From Odontocerum albicorne (lineage: Eukaryota > Arthropoda > Insecta > Trichoptera > Odontoceridae), in contig OX463842.1 in the NCBI GenBank assembly GCA_949825065.1, forward strand, positions 5,545,723 through 5,609,722: a stretch of DNA of 64,000 nt. Reading direction: 5' to 3'. The translations under genes and the position numbers were made by a program. The notes beneath the pieces were generated by a model, which searched no databases, had not been told where the DNA came from, and was given only the letters and a program-made list of their open reading frames with translations. Of this stretch, positions 9,671-21,444 are shown piece by piece (within the stretch, counting starts at the first letter, position 1; every line of letters starts with the position of its first letter).

Positions 9671-11599
9671 TCGGGTAAGTTGACGGGTACGATGATTTAA
9701 TAAATACATTGTTAATTTTTGTCAGATATTGAGGGACACACACCAACGAGTCGGTGGGTGCCAAAGTGTCCACGAGCAAATGTTTGGGAGCCCTATATTC
9801 TGAATACACTATCAAATATTATAGAATATAAATACAGGAAACTTATTCATATTTGTTGGAAAGTGCACGGCAACATCACTTGGCGGCGAGGAGTGGCAAA
9901 ATGTATTAAATTGTGGGCCAAAATGACATTGTTAACGTATTTTTTGTTATTTGTTGACATTAATAAAGCTTATTGAAATTTAAGCGTTTAAATAATCCTT
10001 TATTGTTTTTTATGCTATTATTTTTTACTTAATTTTAGATATATTCAGGAAGAGCAGTGTTTTTTTAACATTTTTATAGTATATTCAAATACACCAGTCC
10101 TAAAGTTTAATTCTTAATAAGACACTAAGATATATTGTTTTTGATGCAAAGATTTCAAAAATTATTTGTAGTTCTGCAAGATTAACTTATATGACAAATA
10201 AAACTCAAACATTCTACGACGTAGAGCAAGACCTTTGAGACAAAATTTGATAGTTTTTACTGAATTTATTAGTACTTTGTCAGTTAAATTTCGTGCAATT
10301 TTGTCGCAGAATCTTTAAATATAGGAGTCACGGATTTTCATTGTGTTACTTGAAAATTTGAGACGTGTGAGGTCCAACTCTGAATACAAATCACGAAATT
10401 TTACAGTTAGAAATTAGAACTTAGTATTTAGGCTGAACTATGAATTCGATTATTCATCTTAAGTCAATTTTCCCGGTTAATGGTTTCTATAGGTTCTGAA
10501 ACTTTCTAAGATTTCTTAAAAACGTGAAAAATTTTCAATTGCGCCATAGGAAAAAAAATCTTCCCAATCGCAAAAATATACATTGTAAATAACAAAAAGT
10601 CAAAACTATTATATCAAATTACAATTTCAGTGTTAAAAGCACAGCCTGGCGAAATTATTGCCATGTGCGAAACTGCTCCAAATTAATAGAAATATATTAA
10701 TATTGATAAAGATATCTGGAGTGAAACCTTTTCTTGAACCCTTTTTTTTAAATAATCTGGTACCAAACCCGCAGCTCCAGAGTTGAAATATAAGGGTTTT
10801 ATCCACTACACTACGAAGGTCGTAAATATTAACTGCCATATCTAGAAAAAAGTACTTATTGATACTTTACATTTAAATTCCCTTAGAACTAAAAAGTAAA
10901 TCACTTAAGTCATCAGCTATTTTTAATTGACTCTGTAGATGTTTTTTTTTGCCGCTTGGCGTCGCTAAAATGTAGGACGTTCGTGACTCAGGGAAGTTTC
11001 CCTGTATTGATATTTACATGCACTATATGCCTTACCTTAGTACGGTTCATTGTTAGAACTGTATTTGGCCCGCTTTATGCCTCTCAGCCCTGCATTTGGT
11101 GATAACAATATTTCACGTGGTAAAAAGCTCGATTTAGAATTTATTATGTGTGAAACGACCTATGATAGATCGTTTTATCTCGAAACAAGTGTTTAAGGGT
11201 TCATAAAGTTCTTCGCATTTGATTTTTTTTTTATTTTGTGTTTTTTTACCTGGTTTTTAACTGTTGCTTATGCTGCTTTAACTGTTATTATTTAACTGTA
11301 TATTTTGATCAATTTACGTAAAAAATTTAAATGGTTTATTATTTTAAATACATGTTCAATAACAGATTATTTATCAAACTATTTCACAGTTTTTCAGCAA
11401 AGACTAATTCTTCTTTAAACAAAAATAAAGCAATGTTTATTCAAAAAATTTAAACTCAAACCATAAAGAAATTAAGACTATTCAAATACAAAAGAGAATC
11501 GAAATGTGATATCGACGATTTCCCTTGAAATTTAAAAACATTAGTCAATACAAAATTTAAAAGATTTTTTATTTTTCTCTTATATAACCACTTATTTCC
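9671..11599. other. Unassigned AT-rich sequence
   Basis: No gene is supported. A SINE-like head lies at 10740-10840 on the minus strand. The frame at 9719-9976 (85 codons) has no recognisable domain. Confidence 0.4.
10740..10840 (-). mobile_element. tRNA-like SINE head
   Basis: The minus strand has GACCTTCGTAGTGTAGTGG (A box) and GCGGGTTTGGTACCAG (degenerate B box) about 45 bases apart, roughly tRNA spacing. It resembles the head at 13270-13330. Confidence 0.45.
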
Positions 11600-11688
11600 A
11601 CGCGTTAAAGAGTAAACATGAAAAGGTCAGGAGTAAAAGAAATAGAAGTAGCTGTATTAGAAGGTGCATGAATGTGGAGGAGGCAAAA
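11600..11688 (+). mobile_element. LINE-C C-terminal fragment
   Basis: Translates to KRNRSSCIRRCMNVEEAK and a stop at the junction. This is the well-known C-terminus of an abundant insect endonuclease/reverse-transcriptase LINE. It is cut off at GGAGGCAAAATA by an inverted LINE-A. Confidence 0.7.
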
Positions 11689-12150
11689 TAATTTATTTAT
11701 TTAACACCTCGTTGTACAAACAATCTGGCGGGCTAGTTGCCAGGTGACAATCTATTTCAGATTTTCGAAGAGGTGTTGACAGGAGGCAAATCTCCTGGCT
11801 CCGCAATATACGTGATTGGACTGGCATAAGGAGCGTTGGGGATTTTTTTCGGGCTGCCTGCCGGGGACAAAGATGCTTGCACTCAGGTGATAGTCAACGT
11901 TGGGGGGGACCTGACATGACACTTGGAAGAAAATGAAGAATCCATTTCAATCAACCAGACAAAAGTAAATTAAGGAAGTTACATGGTCGCAAAAAAATAT
12001 TCAAATGATCAGTCATCTGTATGAACAATATATCATACATTCTCGTAGTAAAAGCAAAAGTGAGATATCACCAATAAAAGGAAAAAGGAAGGATGGGGGA
12101 GAGGAAAGGAAAATCAGGAATGAAACGCGTTATTGTGCCATGATAGAAAA
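11689..12150 (-). mobile_element. LINE-A 3' UTR, split by LINE-B
   Basis: From left to right on the plus strand: TTTATTTATTTAACAC (reverse of the tail), CAATCTGGCGGGCT, a 184-bp LINE-B insert, and then AATCAACCAGACAAAAG and the rest of the UTR. The CAGGAATGAAACGCGTTATT block precedes loss of similarity near 12150. Confidence 0.75.
11760..11943 (+). mobile_element. LINE-B 3' end nested in LINE-A
   Basis: Encodes the C-terminal RRQISWLRNIRDWTGIRS block and the end GACCTGACATGACACTTGG. The flanks repeat ATTTCA (11754-11759 and 11944-11949), a short target duplication within LINE-A sequence. A 1-2 base length change in GGGCTGCCTGCCGGGG breaks the frame. Confidence 0.8.
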
Positions 12151-12964
12151 TTTTAGCGCACCATTCTCTTGGCCTACGTCAACAGCGAAACGGCATGATG
12201 GTATATATTATACGTATGGATGATTTCTTTCACATTTTACTGCATTCCCAAATAGCGGATTGCTTATGTAGTTCACTCGCAAACTGTATACATTTAAAAA
12301 TATCGCCAAGTAGATCCCTAATACATATATTAAAGATGAATTGTATTAAAATTCTTATAAAATTATATTGTATGATTACCATGTGTGGTTTTATTGCCAT
12401 GTAATGATCTCTTCCAACAAACCAGAAAGTTTTCAAAGGTGAACTTCATGACAGATCTGATGTGTGAACTTCATGACAGATGTCTTTAAATCTCCACAGT
12501 GTTAATGCCTTAAATATAAATATAATAACATATTCAATTTGTGTTAATTATTGGTTTGTTAAGTTGTAGCATTAAACAGTCGTGGTTCGATTTTAAGTAA
12601 GAACTGAAGTAAACGCATTATTTCTTAAAGCATTCATCTAAATCGTTCTTGTAGATATTTTTATAACTTTATTAATAAATTTTTCAGCGCCTGTAGGCAA
12701 ATGCCTAGGTTAGCCTGTTTAACAAACATGACTTTGTATCTAAGTAGTTAACAGCAACAATGGTGGATTCAATTTGCAACTCAGTCAGATAAATGGACGA
12801 TATTACATCACACCGTGCTTTGTTTCGTTGTGCTCGTACTAAACCAGAGGTCCCCAAATTAACAATCAAGTGCAAATAGTATTGGCGTATACTGTGGCTG
12901 AGATATACGTGTGTACCTTTGGAGAGAAGTAGAACTATGTTCATTATGTCGAACTTCTCACGGT
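12151..12964. other. Mostly unassigned AT-rich sequence
   Basis: A SINE1 tail fragment in minus orientation lies at about 12385-12440 (TATTGCCATGTAATGATC, TCCAACAAACCAG). The minus-strand frame 12705-13049 (114 codons) has no domain I recognise. Confidence 0.4.
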
Positions 12965-13092
12965 GTGTAACTATAGAACCCTCGAAGTATGGCTGGATCA
13001 AGTGTATGATGCTTTGAAAAGAGCAAACGTAGAAAGTCAGTGAAATCATAAAAGTTATATGAAAAGGTGTATGGATGTGGAAGAGGCAAAAT
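12965..13092 (+). mobile_element. LINE-C C-terminal fragment
   Basis: Reads WLDQVYDALKRANVESQ, stop, NHKSYMKRCMDVEEAK, then is cut at GAGGCAAAATA. The cut point is the same as at 11688. Confidence 0.68.
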
Positions 13093-13335
13093 ATTTATTT
13101 ATATATTTAACACTGTTAAAACGGGCAGGGTTTTTTGCCAAGCGGCAATCTCTTCCAACCAACCAGACACAAGTAAATAAAGGACGTTACATGCTCGTAA
13201 AAAATGTTCGAATGATTATTCATCTTTATGAAATTTATAGACATAAGTCAAAGACAGATCCGGGTACTGTTAGAATTTATTTCAAAACTCTCGAAATAGA
13301 AGACTTGCGTCTTTCCAACTAGACCACGAAGGTCA
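13093..13335 (-). mobile_element. LINE-A tail with a tRNA-like head
   Basis: The minus strand from the right begins GACCTTCGTGGTCTAGTTGG (A-box-like). After about 60 bases it becomes LINE-A 3' UTR (GAATAATCATTCGAACATT, TGTCTGGTTGGTTGG, GCCGCTTGGC). It is either a SINE with a long LINE-A tail or two adjacent relics. Confidence 0.55.
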
Positions 13336-13439
13336 ACAGTTGTCACATATAGATTTTCTATATATTTAGAACTTCAAAATCTGTTGAAGAACAATGCATG
13401 GAAGAATAAGTAAGGAGGACATTAGGAAAAATATGTATG

Positions 13440-14104
13440 ACTTATTTATTTAACACTTTTATTGCAATACAATCTGGCGGTCTTTTTGCCAGGCGGCAAT
13501 CTCTTCCAACCAACCAGACAAAAGTAAATGAAGCAAGTTACGTGGTCGCATAAATCATTCAAATGACTATCCATCCCCACGAAATCCATAAACATATACG
13601 TGAGAACATGCCCACGAACCTCACAAAGACGGACAATCACCCGAACATTATTTTTCATATAAAGTGGGATATCATCAATCAAAAGGAAAGGAAAGGATGG
13701 TGGAGAGAAAAGGAAAAGAAAAATCAGGAATGAAACACGTTATTTTACTGACTAGAAATTAAGAGTTTTTTCAGTCGCTTCTTAAAGCATGCCAAGGACG
13801 GAGCGAGTCTTATAATACTATTTGTAACTGATTCCAGAGTCTCACTGCATGGACAGTAAAGGATGACATAAAGAAAGAGGAGCGGTGAACTGGAAAGGCC
13901 AATAAACAATCTCTGTTTGAGCGTAGCGCTAATCCATGATTGGAAAGACGCTGAAAATTTTCGGCGAGATAAGAGGGTGTGGCAGGACAGTTAAGGATAT
14001 TATACAATAGAGACAGTATGTGAATTTGATGTCTATTTCTAAAATTCAACCAGTTCAATGCCTTCTGGTATGAAGTTATATGATCGTACTTAATATGAAT
14101 AAAG
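13440..14104 (-). mobile_element. LINE-A 3' end with coding C-terminus
   Basis: One of the longest LINE-A copies. The minus strand carries the ORF2 end (13810 to about 14100) and a UTR of about 370 bp with TCTGGTTGGTTGGAAGAG and GGCAAAAAGACCGCCAG. It ends in AAATAAATAA. It is 5'-truncated near 14104, where LINE-C sequence resumes. Confidence 0.78.
13810..14104 (-). pseudogene. LINE-A reverse transcriptase, C-terminal end
   Basis: The frame reads YDHITSYQKALNWLNFRNRH, then ILSLLYNILN, PSYLAENFQRLSNHGLALRS, FPVHRSS and AVRLWNQL. The pattern of WL followed by R-R and H-x(2)-LSLLYNIL, and then P-SYL, is shared with CR1/Jockey/L2-type LINE ends. The polymerase palm with its YxDD motif is not in this copy. 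The upstream residues come from a different element. Confidence 0.7.
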
Positions 14105-14285
14105 AAGATGACTCGGTCACGTAGAAGGAATGAATGATGAAAGATTAACAAAAATACAATAATAAAAGAAGAAACAAGAAATTTGTGAAGACTTCAAATC
14201 GACCTATGGCATGACCAAATAAACAAAATTCTGGAAGAGGAAACAAGGAAAGCCAGGACAGAAAAGTATGCATGACGAGGTATAT
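14105..14285 (+). mobile_element. LINE-C fragment
   Basis: Reads LGHVEGMNDERLTKIQ and later DQINKILEEETRKARTEKYA in a different frame. These correspond to the canonical FGHVERMNEERLT and DQVNDIL blocks. It is possibly the continuation of a LINE-C piece left of 13440 that LINE-A interrupted. Confidence 0.6.
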
Positions 14286-14856
14286 ATACCTGACATAAGC
14301 GGCAGATGTTTACAAGGATATAAATTAATAGATCTCTTTTCTGTTTGACCCTCCTTCCTTACAGGGACTGATAGTGATTGTGTTGAAATATTTGCAATAA
14401 TAACTACTGAATGACAAGGTTTTTTGTTGTCACGCAGCTTGATATATTTATTTAAACAATAGACAACAAGTGAAATTAGGTAATTTAATTCACCGATTTC
14501 CATATAATTAACATTTCTGACATCACAACTATTTTAAAGCTTAAGTCTGATGAATCACTCTTCTCCAGAATCCTTTATTCCTCAAAAGCTCACTCCAGGG
14601 TCATTCCACAAGAAATCATCATCACAATTTAAATGAATTCTACTTTACCCTTGATTTTTTGGCTAACAATTTGTACTGTTAGTGAAATCCAAAGTAAATA
14701 ACCGGACTCCTTTAGTGGGTTGTTAAGATTTATTAACTTGAAAATAAAATGATGGAATTAAAAAAAAAACCTTTTTAGAAAATGCACAATGGTTGTTTTT
14801 TAAATCAAGTAAGGTTTGATTTTAAATTTACTTTGAGTCATAAATTTCATACAAAC
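14286..14856. other. Unassigned AT-rich sequence
   Basis: No reading frame, tandem repeat or known element end is seen. Confidence 0.4.
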
Positions 14857-14870
14857 ATACCATCACACTT

Positions 14871-15154
14871 ACAGACATCAACAGCAAGATGGAGGAGAGG
14901 CGATTGAGATGGTATGGGCACGTTAGACGCAGAGCACCCGATCATATTGTGAACCAGGCAATCTCCATGGATCTTCCTCGAATAACAACCAGAGGAAGAC
15001 CAAAGAATTCATGGGTGGTGCAAAAAGATAACCTGATGCAGAGGCACGGCCTGGGAGACGTAGTCCGGGACAGAAGAGCATACAACCTGAGGACGAGGAG
15101 AGCTGACCCCAACTGTCTTCGCAGACAATGAGTTGGGATGGAGCCAGGGAGAAG
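14871..15154 (+). mobile_element. RTE-clade LINE 3' end with 14-bp TSD
   Basis: The flanks repeat ATACCATCACACTT (14857-14870 and 15155-15168). The insert encodes the last 80 codons of ORF2 without a break (MEERRLRWYGHVRRRAPDHI ... CLRRQ, stop 15129-15131). The 3' UTR is only about 23 bp, ending GAGCCAGGGAGAAG. Very short 3' UTRs and strong 5' truncation are typical of the RTE clade. It is a clean, fairly recent insertion. Confidence 0.9.
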
Positions 15155-15299
15155 ATACCATCACACTTTATCCTTGTCGGAGCTTGAAACCATGACAGAA
15201 CACCAAATTTTTCCATATTGACACATATCTTTTGCCTCTTATATTATACATATAACATATATAGTATAACTTTTACGATTTTTTTGACTTACTAGAGCC

Positions 15300-15805
15300 G
15301 AAAATATTCAGCGTCTTTCCAATCATGGATTAGGGCTACGCTCAAACAGAGATTGTTTATTGGCCTTTCCAGTTCATCGCTCTTCTTTTTTCCCATTATT
15401 CTTTACTGCCCATGCAGTGAGACTCTGGAATCAGTAACAAACCAATATAAAACTCGCTCCGTCCTTGGCATGCTTTAAGAAGCGACTGAAAAAAACTCTT
15501 AATTTCTAGTCAGTAAAATAACGTGTTTCATTCTTGATTTTTCTTTTCCTTTCCTCTCCCCCATCCCTTCCTTTTATTTTGATTCATCATACTTTATATG
15601 AAAAACAATGTTCGGGTGATTGTCCGTCTTTGTGTGGTTCGTGGGCATATGCTCACGTATGTGATAATGGATTTCGTGGGGATGGATAGTCGAATGATTT
15701 ATGCAACCATGTAACTTGCTTCATTTACTTTTGTATGATTGGTTGGAAGAGATTGCCACCTGGAAATAAGCCCGCCAGATTGTATTTGGAATAAAAGTGT
15801 TAAAT
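15300..15805 (+). mobile_element. LINE-A 3' end
   Basis: Begins at the SNHGLGLRSNRDCLLAF coding block (CAGCGTCTTTCCAATCATGG) and runs through the UTR with GATTGGTTGGAAGAGATTGCC to AATAAAAGTGTTAAATAA. It is an indel-bearing pseudo-copy. LINE-C in minus orientation follows directly. Confidence 0.78.
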
Positions 15806-15814
15806 AATAGATTT

Positions 15815-16235
15815 CCTTCCATCAAAATATCATTTACTTGATCCAACCACAAAATCCTTTGTCTTTCTCTACCACACCTTTCACTCAAATTTGCACTATA
15901 AATTTATTTTGTAAGTCTTTCATTCATTCGTTCCATATGCCCAAATTATCTCAGACTGCTCTATTTTATCTTACTTATTAGATTAACCATAAGTTCACAT
16001 GCATTCGGGATAATTTTATTCTGTCATTCATTTGTCACCCTATTATGTATTCTGTCATTCATTTGTATTCTTCTCAGTCCACGCAATTCTACATCATTTA
16101 TTCGGTTCCTTTCAGTATTTTCCACTACCACGTTTCACTCTCATACATCAAGGTAGGCACTAAAATACAATTGTAGGCTATAAGCTTAATAGATAAATTT
16201 CATCCCATCAATCACTAAACCAATCATATTAACTA
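15815..16235 (-). mobile_element. LINE-C fragment, decayed
   Basis: The minus strand gives a degenerate SE-WW-KY...RNRINDVELRGLRRIQM, then the LIWAYGTNE (HVER) region, and ends LWLDQVNDILMEGN. The order is that of other LINE-C copies. It is full of frameshifts. Confidence 0.6.
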
Positions 16236-16404
16236 ACACGAATGATTCATTTATCATTTATAATTGGAATACCCAAAATTTATCATTTATAATTGAAATA
16301 CCCAAAATTTCTCGACTATATTTATAACATAATTAGATAAAAAGTAAATTAATATTTTCTGTAAGAAACCTTGAACTATCAAATTGTCTTATAATTCCTG
16401 CGTA

Positions 16405-16555
16405 GTCTACTTGATATGACGCCGTCTATCTCACTCGCAAAGTTCGGGTACTGTTTTTTAAAAGAGTTTTTAGTTTTTAACATTTTTCTGGTTGGTTGGA
16501 AAAGATTACTACATGTCAATAGTCTCGCCAAGTTATATTATGTACGACAAAATAA
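16405..16555 (+). mobile_element. SINE1 copy, degenerate head
   Basis: A degenerate A box (TCTACTTGATATGACG) and B-box region (GTTCGGGTAC) are followed by the SINE1 tail TTCTGGTTGGTTGGAAAAG and GTCAATAGTCTCGCCAAG. Confidence 0.6.
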
Positions 16556-16861
16556 TAATTCAATACAGCATACTTGTGTAACGAAAATTTTCTATACATA
16601 TTTGTTGATTTAATTGGAATCTTTTTAAGCATAGTCGATATTTTAACATTTAAATGTGAAAAAAATCTGCACAATCAACTTGAATCAAAGTGACGAGACT
16701 ATTGGTTAAACAAATAAATCTTTTGTAAACAGAAACATGCCAGTCACCTTAATTTAAGTATTTTATGTAGATTTTTTCACATTAAGTGTTAAATAATCCT
16801 GTTTGAAAATGGTGTTCTACAATATAAAAATCGAATCTCCTTTATCAATATTCTTAACAAA

Positions 16862-17409
16862 CGTGTGGCACTACAAACTATAGAGCCGTTGCTCTGAACA
16901 AATGTGTGGCACTACAAACTGTAGAGCCGTTGCTTTGAACAAATGTGTGGCACTACAAACTGTAGAGCAGTTGCTTTGAACAAATGTGTGGCACTACAAA
17001 CTGTAGAGTAGTTGCTCTGAATAAATGTGTGGCACTGCAAACTGTAGAGCAGTTGCTCTGAACAAATGTGTGGCACTACAAGCTGTAGAACAGTTGCTCT
17101 GAACAAATATGTGGCACTACAAACTGTAGAGTGGTTGCTTTGAACAAATGTGTGGCACTACAAACTGTAGAGTAGTTGCTCTGAATAAATGTGTGGCACT
17201 ACAAACTGTAGAGCAGTTGCTCTGAACAAATGTGTGGCACTACAAACTTTAGGGCAGTTGCTCTGAACAAATGTGTGCCACTACAAGCTGTAGAACAGTT
17301 GCTCTGAACAAATGTGTGGCACTACGAATAGTAGAGCAGTGGCTCTGAACAAATTTGTGGCACTACAAACTGTAGAGCAGTTGCTTTGAACAAATGTGTG
17401 GCACTACAA
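16862..17409. repeat. 41-bp tandem repeat, about 13 copies
   Basis: The unit TGTGTGGCACTACAAACTGT followed by AGAGCAGTTGCTCTGAACAAA repeats at 41-bp steps (16862, 16903, ...). Copies differ at a few positions, with GAGC/GAGT and CTCT/CTTT recurring, as in higher-order spread. Open frames across it are a consequence of the repeat. Confidence 0.95.
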
Positions 17410-18589
17410 TGAAGCAACTCTCTCAAGTTCCTCAATCGGGAGATATATCATCCCGTACTTCAGGCTTATGTTTTCCTCTGCAAAATCAGTTGGAGGATTT
17501 TATATTTTTCATCTCGTATTATATGGTCAAAGTACTATATATTTTCTTTTTTGGTGGTGAATAATAATTTACTATCTCTTTTCTTTAGTGAATCGAGACT
17601 TTTCATATTTAAGTAATTGTAAAATATTCTGACACGTGGAAAACACGAGACTAAGGAACATTCCTTTTTCAACAAATTCCAAATTGAATTCCGGTAGGAA
17701 TTTCTTTTTTTCTTTTTCTCGGAAGCTCTAAGCTTATAAAGAAATTACTCACCGTAATATCACAGGAAAGTTTATTAATGAATTCAAAAGTAATTATTAA
17801 CTACGTGTTCCAAGCCGGCTCTGTAATTATATCCGTGTCCGGAAAATATCTTTGTTTAAGTATCACCCATCTCAACATTTGCCAGGGCCGGTGTGAGAAT
17901 ATCCGACAAGAAATACCAGATGTTGGTAATCTAAAGCTAACAAGATAAAAATACTAAAGGTAATTTTGATTTTATATTTTCCTTCAGAGTAGAGCTAACT
18001 AACAGGCGTAGGCGAGACATTGCAGTAATGGAAAGGAAGTGACGCAAAGTGGTTCTCTCTTGTTATCCTTCTTACAGGCAAGGATTCGGTAAGAGGAAAT
18101 GGGAGGATAATGTTTTAGAAGGAGCTAACAACTTTTGGAGATTATTTTTTTAAACAACTTTGAGTAAAATATCGATAAAATTGTAAATATTTAGAATTCT
18201 CAAATATTAAATATAAAGTGGCGGACATTGTAATCCTGTTCTAGATAAGAAAGCGATAGAATAAATTTAAAAATACACATTTAATATAATATTTAAACGC
18301 ATAAAATTAGATTCTTTCCTGAGATAAAAATTAAGGGCTAGTTATCTTCTTATGAATGAAATTATACTAGAAAGGAAAACACACTAAATTATAAATACAA
18401 TACAACGCCCGAAGAAGGTTTCAGTAAAACGAAAATCGTTTTCTTGTGATATAATTACTTAGCATCAAAAATACAAAAAAAACAGTTATTAAATCAGGAA
18501 ACATTTAAATTAAGATTTTGAAATATTTAAACAGTTTTGACTAAAGATATTTGTGGTTATTTCTGATGCATTGAATAATATAATTTATT
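17410..18589. other. Unassigned sequence
   Basis: AT-rich, with no coding support. GAAGAAGGTTTCAGTAAAAC near 18412 faintly resembles Penelope-like tails but is too short to call. Confidence 0.4.
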
Positions 18590-20090
18590 TTAAAATTTAT
18601 CGCTCTATGAAACCATTGCCAAACTTTCGTTATATGAGAAGATTATTTTTTATTAACCTTTCGCTATATAAAAACATTGTGAACTTCTGGTTAAATAAAA
18701 GCATTGCCAAGATCTTTCTATATGAAAAAAACATGACAACCATTCACTATTTGAAAGCACATTCAACCTTTCTCTGTATAAAAGCATTATTAACTTTTCG
18801 TTATATGAGCGTATTATCAATCTTGTGCTATATGGAAGTATTGCAACCTTTTGTTATGTGAGAGTATTGTGGATCTTTCGCTATATATGAACATTGTTAA
18901 CTTTTGATTATGTGTAAGTATTTTCGAACACTTCTTTTATGAAAACATTGTAGCCTCTCACTCGATGAAAGCATTGTAGCCTCTCACTTTATGAAAACAT
19001 TGTAGCCTCTTACTCTATGAAAACATTGTAGTCTCTCACTCTATGAAAACATTGTAGCCTCTCATTCTATGAAAACATTGTAGCCTCTCACTCTATGGAA
19101 ACATTGTAGCCTCTCACTCTATGAAAACATTGTAGCCTCTAACTCTATGGAAACATTGTTAACATTTCGCTTTATGTTAACATTGTCAACATTTCACGAT
19201 ATGAAAACATTACAAACCTCTCCCTTTATCAAATCATTGTATACCTTTTGCTATATAAAAGCATTTTCATTTGTAACATTTTTCTCAATGAAAGCATTGT
19301 AATATCTTTCTTAATTAAAGCATTGTCTCTTTGTCAACGAAAGCATTATAACGTCCTTTTCAATAAAAACACTGTAACCATTTTTCTCAATGAAAGCATT
19401 GTAACTTCTTTCTCAATAAAAGCTTTGTAACCTATTTCTCAATTAAAGTATTGAAACCTCTATAATCAATGAAAGCGTTGTAACCTCATTATCAACGAAA
19501 GCATTGTAGTCTCTTTATCAATGAAATAATTGAAACTTCTTTCTCAATGAAAGCGTTGTAACCTCATTATCAACGAAATCATTGTAACCTCTTGCTAAAT
19601 GAAAGTATAAAAGTAAAAAACTTCTTTCTAAATGAAAGCATTGTAAACTAAATAAAATGAATAAATGATACCAAAGAGTCTGTCTCATAAAAAGTTCCTC
19701 TGATAACAGCACTAGCACGCGCCGAGAACTTAGGAAAGTATCATTGCCGTTTCAGATGAACAAGTGTTTCTAATGTGTGCAATGGCAAACCGCGAGTTTC
19801 GTGCCTACTCCAATAGCTTTAAACATGAAAGACTGATTATTGAGAGTAAAGACATAATTGTCTCCCGTCCCACTCTTTAATACGTCTTTGTTTTTATTTT
19901 GGATATGTTGAAGAGTTTCACATGAAAGAAGAAGATTTATGAAAGTTTTGTGAACGTCTCTCTATATAGAAACATTATAAATATTTCACTATATGAAATC
20001 ATTGTCAAGTTCTTTCTGTATGCAAAAAAAAATCATATTGCTTAGTGTTGTAAGTTTGTTTCACTCAATGAAAACACTGTAAACTTTTCA
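18590..20090. repeat. 26-bp minisatellite with homogenised core and decayed flanks
   Basis: The unit is CTCTATGAAAACATTGTAGC plus CTCTCA, strictly 26 bp and near-identical from about 18955 to 19155. On both sides the same motif (TATGAAAGCATTGTA-like) continues with rising divergence, to about 18590 on the left and about 19660 on the right. It reappears at 19925-20090 after an unrelated insert. This is the classic profile of unequal exchange that homogenises the centre. Confidence 0.88.
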
Positions 20091-20366
20091 TTTCAGGATT
20101 CTTATATATTTAATATTTTTTTATTATAAAATCACTTGTCTATAAAAGCGATTAAGTTATAAATGGATTTATTTCATATTAAAGCTTGAATGATAAATAA
20201 AAAAATATCACCATTTTGAGGATGCTCTTAGTAAAATTAAATCTGCATACAGCCAAAATGTGAGGGGATCAAAAATTTGTTTGAGTTTTATTTTTTAATT
20301 CGATAAAATGCTGTTTTATCAAGAATTATCAGTCCATATAGTAAAACAAATAGTTAATGATTTAAT

Positions 20367-20643
20367 TCATCTTCCCAGTGTCATGTCAGGTCCCCCCAAC
20401 GTTGAATACCACCTGAGAGTAGGCATCCTTTTTCCAGGCAGCCCGAAAAAGATCCCCAACGCTCCTTATACCAGTCCAATCACGTATATTGCGGAGCCAG
20501 GAAATTTGCCTCCAGCCAACACCTCTTCGACCCTCTAGTTTGCATCGGATGATCAGGTGTAGTAATTTGTACTTTGCTCCTCTAAGTACATGACCCAAAT
20601 AGGACACCTTTCGGATTTTAATATTCGTCAGCAACTCTCTATC
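20367..20643 (-). mobile_element. LINE-B 3' end with 11-bp TSD
   Basis: The flanks repeat AATGATTTAAT (20356-20366 and 20644-20654). The minus strand encodes ELLTNIKIRKVSYLGHVLRG, RRQISWLRNIRDWTGIRS and YSQVVFNVGGT, then stop. It ends CTGACATGACACTGGGAAG. The final 80 or so codons are open. Confidence 0.85.
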
Positions 20644-20654
20644 AATGATTTAAT

Positions 20655-21444
20655 AGACCCGTAAATAAAAAATCGTGATAACGTGGTTAATGCTTTGTAT
20701 TTTACTATTTTACTTTTGATTTCTAACGATAAAATTTTTCAGATAGTCTTTCATCCAAATATGCGTGAATTGAAAGATCAGTGATTAAATGACATTTGTT
20801 TATCATCAAAAGTTGTTTTAAGTGATTGGGTTTTGACAGTGCAATAATTTCGACATACAACGGGATGGTCGCGAATAAATAGCTGTCCCGTTGGATGGTG
20901 TAAGATATAAAAACAGGTAACATATCTTGTGGATAACAAGACTGGGGAGTTTTCTGGGGTTTCGCTACCTTCGAAAGAAGGATGCATACTGAATTGGATA
21001 ATATGTCAAGTGAGTGACACTTCATAGAATATGCACAAGTGGAGACTAGAAGATTGACCTTTCTGCAAGTGCAGTGAGATTTAGACAATATACAGCATCA
21101 TTGACAGCTGCCTGCTGTATGCGTTTCCTGGAGAAGTGCAGGAGCTGCACATACTGACACCGGATGCTTAGACCATGATGAAAATGAAACGTTGCATGTG
21201 AGGACTACACGAAGAAGAAGACGTGTGTAGTTTTATTTTCAACCATTTTTCACAAAACGATTTAATGAAATTTATTTTCTTGAAACGGCGCCAAATAAAT
21301 CATAAGTACATTATTCTCATTGCAATGTAAGAACATAGAAAATTTCCTTTTTCCCACAATCCTATGCATTTTTCTCGTTCGTGAAGTTTTTTTCCTCCCC
21401 ATTACGTTGCTGTCCCCAATTTTCCTCGTACCACTTTTGCTCTA
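20655..21444. other. Unassigned sequence
   Basis: It contains a minus-strand frame (20723-21088) with no recognisable domain. No repeat family of this window matches. Confidence 0.35.

Noticed and set aside
12705..13049. 114-codon minus frame
   Set aside because: No recognisable domain, and its left-hand coding overlaps sense LINE-C sequence on the other strand.
16912..17106. Periodic 64-codon minus frame
   Set aside because: Product of the 41-bp tandem array; cycles through all three frames.
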